Below are positions 63,327-64,000 of a DNA stretch of 64,000 nt, in pieces. This DNA comes from Alitabrizicola rongguiensis (GTDB taxonomy: Bacteria; Pseudomonadota; Alphaproteobacteria; Rhodobacterales; Rhodobacteraceae): positions 186,001 to 250,000 of the forward strand of contig NZ_JAKENF010000002.1 of the NCBI RefSeq assembly GCF_021491355.1, in the 5' to 3' direction. Under the pieces are notes generated by a model. It did not search any database, was not told the DNA's origin, and saw nothing but the letters and a program-made list of their open reading frames with translations. Numbering within the stretch: the stretch's first letter is position 1; each line of letters begins with the position of its first letter. Made by a program: the position numbers and the translations under genes.

Positions 63327-64000
63327 GCGACGCCTCCCGCATTGGCTGTCCTGATGATGTCGGTGTGGTTGCGCACGACCTCGCGCAGCACCGCATCGCG
63401 CGGGCCGAAGGCCTTGCGGATGCCGTCCTCGATCACCAGCAAGAGATCGCATTCCTGGATGGCAGCTGGTCGGTGCGCCATGATGAACACGCATTTTCCC
63501 TGGGCCTTGAGCTCCCGGATCGCCAGGTTCAGGGCAAGCGAGCCATCATTGTCGAGATTGGAGTTGGGTTCATCGAGGATGACCACCACCGGATCGCCAT
63601 AAAGCGCGCGGGCAAGGCCGATCCTCTGCAACTGGCCACCGGACAGGCGGCCACCGATGCCCGAGATCCTCGTCTCGTATCCCTCGGGCAGACGCACGAT
63701 CATGTCATGCGCCGCTGCTTTCCGCGCCGCTTCGACGATCTTGTCGCTGTCCGCATTCCGGTCCAGCCGGGCGATGTTCTCGGCAATTGTGCCCTCGAAC
63801 AGGGTAACGCGCTGCGGCAGATACCCGATCATGCGGCCCAGGATGGTCGGGTCGTATTGATCGAGCGTCGCCCCGTCCAGCCGGATGACCCCGCCCGAAG
63901 GCTTCCAGACCCCGGACAGAGCCCGGGCAAGGCAGGTCTTGCCGGCGCCCGAAGGACCGATCACACCCACCGCCTGACCAGGCTCGACGCTGAAGTTCAG
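63323..64000 (-). CDS. Type I secretion ABC transporter, ATPase part (cut by window end)
   Basis: The C-terminal 225 residues of a PrsD/HlyB-like transporter; the frame stays open to the last base, so the membrane domain lies outside the window. Walker A is GPSGAGKTCL, the signature LSGGQLQRIGLARAL, Walker B VVVILDEPNSNLD and the switch MAHRPA. YLPQRVTLFEGTIAENIARL is typical of this secretion group, as for proteases and RTX proteins. It precedes and overlaps the adaptor gene, forming an operon. Confidence 0.93.
   Translation of the reverse strand: MNFSVEPGQAVGVIGPSGAGKTCLARALSGVWKPSGGVIRLDGATLDQYDPTILGRMIGYLPQRVTLFEGTIAENIARLDRNADSDKIVEAARKAAAHDMIVRLPEGYETRISGIGGRLSGGQLQRIGLARALYGDPVVVILDEPNSNLDNDGSLALNLAIRELKAQGKCVFIMAHRPAAIQECDLLLVIEDGIRKAFGPRDAVLREVVRNHTDIIRTANAGGVA

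Noticed and set aside
1-64000. tRNA, rRNA, CRISPR array, IS element or integrase
   Set aside because: Intergenic gaps are short and none showed cloverleaf, regular spaced repeats, or transposase/integrase motifs on either strand.

Overview
The window is GC-rich, densely packed alphaproteobacterial chromosome. Gene content and order point to the Rhodobacteraceae (Rhodobacter/Paracoccus-like): lysC next to a GAF-domain ptsP, a coxB-ctaB-ctaG-coxC-SURF1 block running into thrC, an M16 peptidase and a GNAT gene, an intracellular PHB depolymerase, DUF2927 and DUF2793 proteins, and a short 'CCCCCGAGGATATTTG' motif after a GC hairpin that I associate with this group. No rRNA, tRNA, CRISPR array, transposase or integrase was seen.

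Layout. 1-13 kb: housekeeping genes (aspartate kinase C-terminus, nitrogen-PTS enzyme I), small enzymes, an orphan GT90 sugar transferase, and a coupled purine-salvage set mtnP-DUF2927-apt. 13-23 kb: GNAT, M16 peptidase, thrC and the aa3-type oxidase assembly operon (all minus strand), divergent from tldD, with a candidate FNR-type site between coxB and tldD. 23-25.5 kb: a methyltransferase and tex.

25.6-40.2 kb: a surface-polysaccharide region. It holds seven putative glycosyltransferases of several families, manB/manC for GDP-mannose, and fdtA, fdtB and an FdtC-like acetyltransferase for a dTDP-3-acetamido-3,6-dideoxyhexose (Fuc3NAc or Qui3NAc). The dTDP-4-keto-6-deoxyglucose that the fdt genes need can come from rmlB/rmlA at 49-52 kb, where rmlC-rmlB-rmlD-rmlA also supply dTDP-L-rhamnose. 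No flippase, polymerase or polysaccharide exporter is in the window, so the cluster is incomplete or split. Between the two sugar blocks lie a LysR regulator and a ydcSTUV-patD-like polyamine/putrescine import and oxidation operon (40.3-46.9 kb), then an isolated phage-tail-fibre-like DUF2793/pyocin-knob protein (47.1-48.6 kb) just upstream of rmlC.

52-64 kb: an eight-haem c-type cytochrome with HEAT/TPR-like C-terminus, a mini AraC regulator containing only the DNA-binding part, phaZ, a glutathione transferase, an RND efflux pair, and a LuxR-type regulator with a degenerate receiver domain. The regulator converges on a type I secretion adaptor and ABC transporter; the transporter runs off the right end.

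The least explained elements are the tail-fibre-like protein beside the rhamnose genes, the two-domain 775-residue glycosyltransferase with a Pro/Ala/Glu tail, the octahaem HEAT/TPR cytochrome, the metallo-beta-lactamase-fold protein with an altered metal motif, and the atypical LuxR regulator with its upstream dyad. All family assignments come from reading sequence, without database searches.
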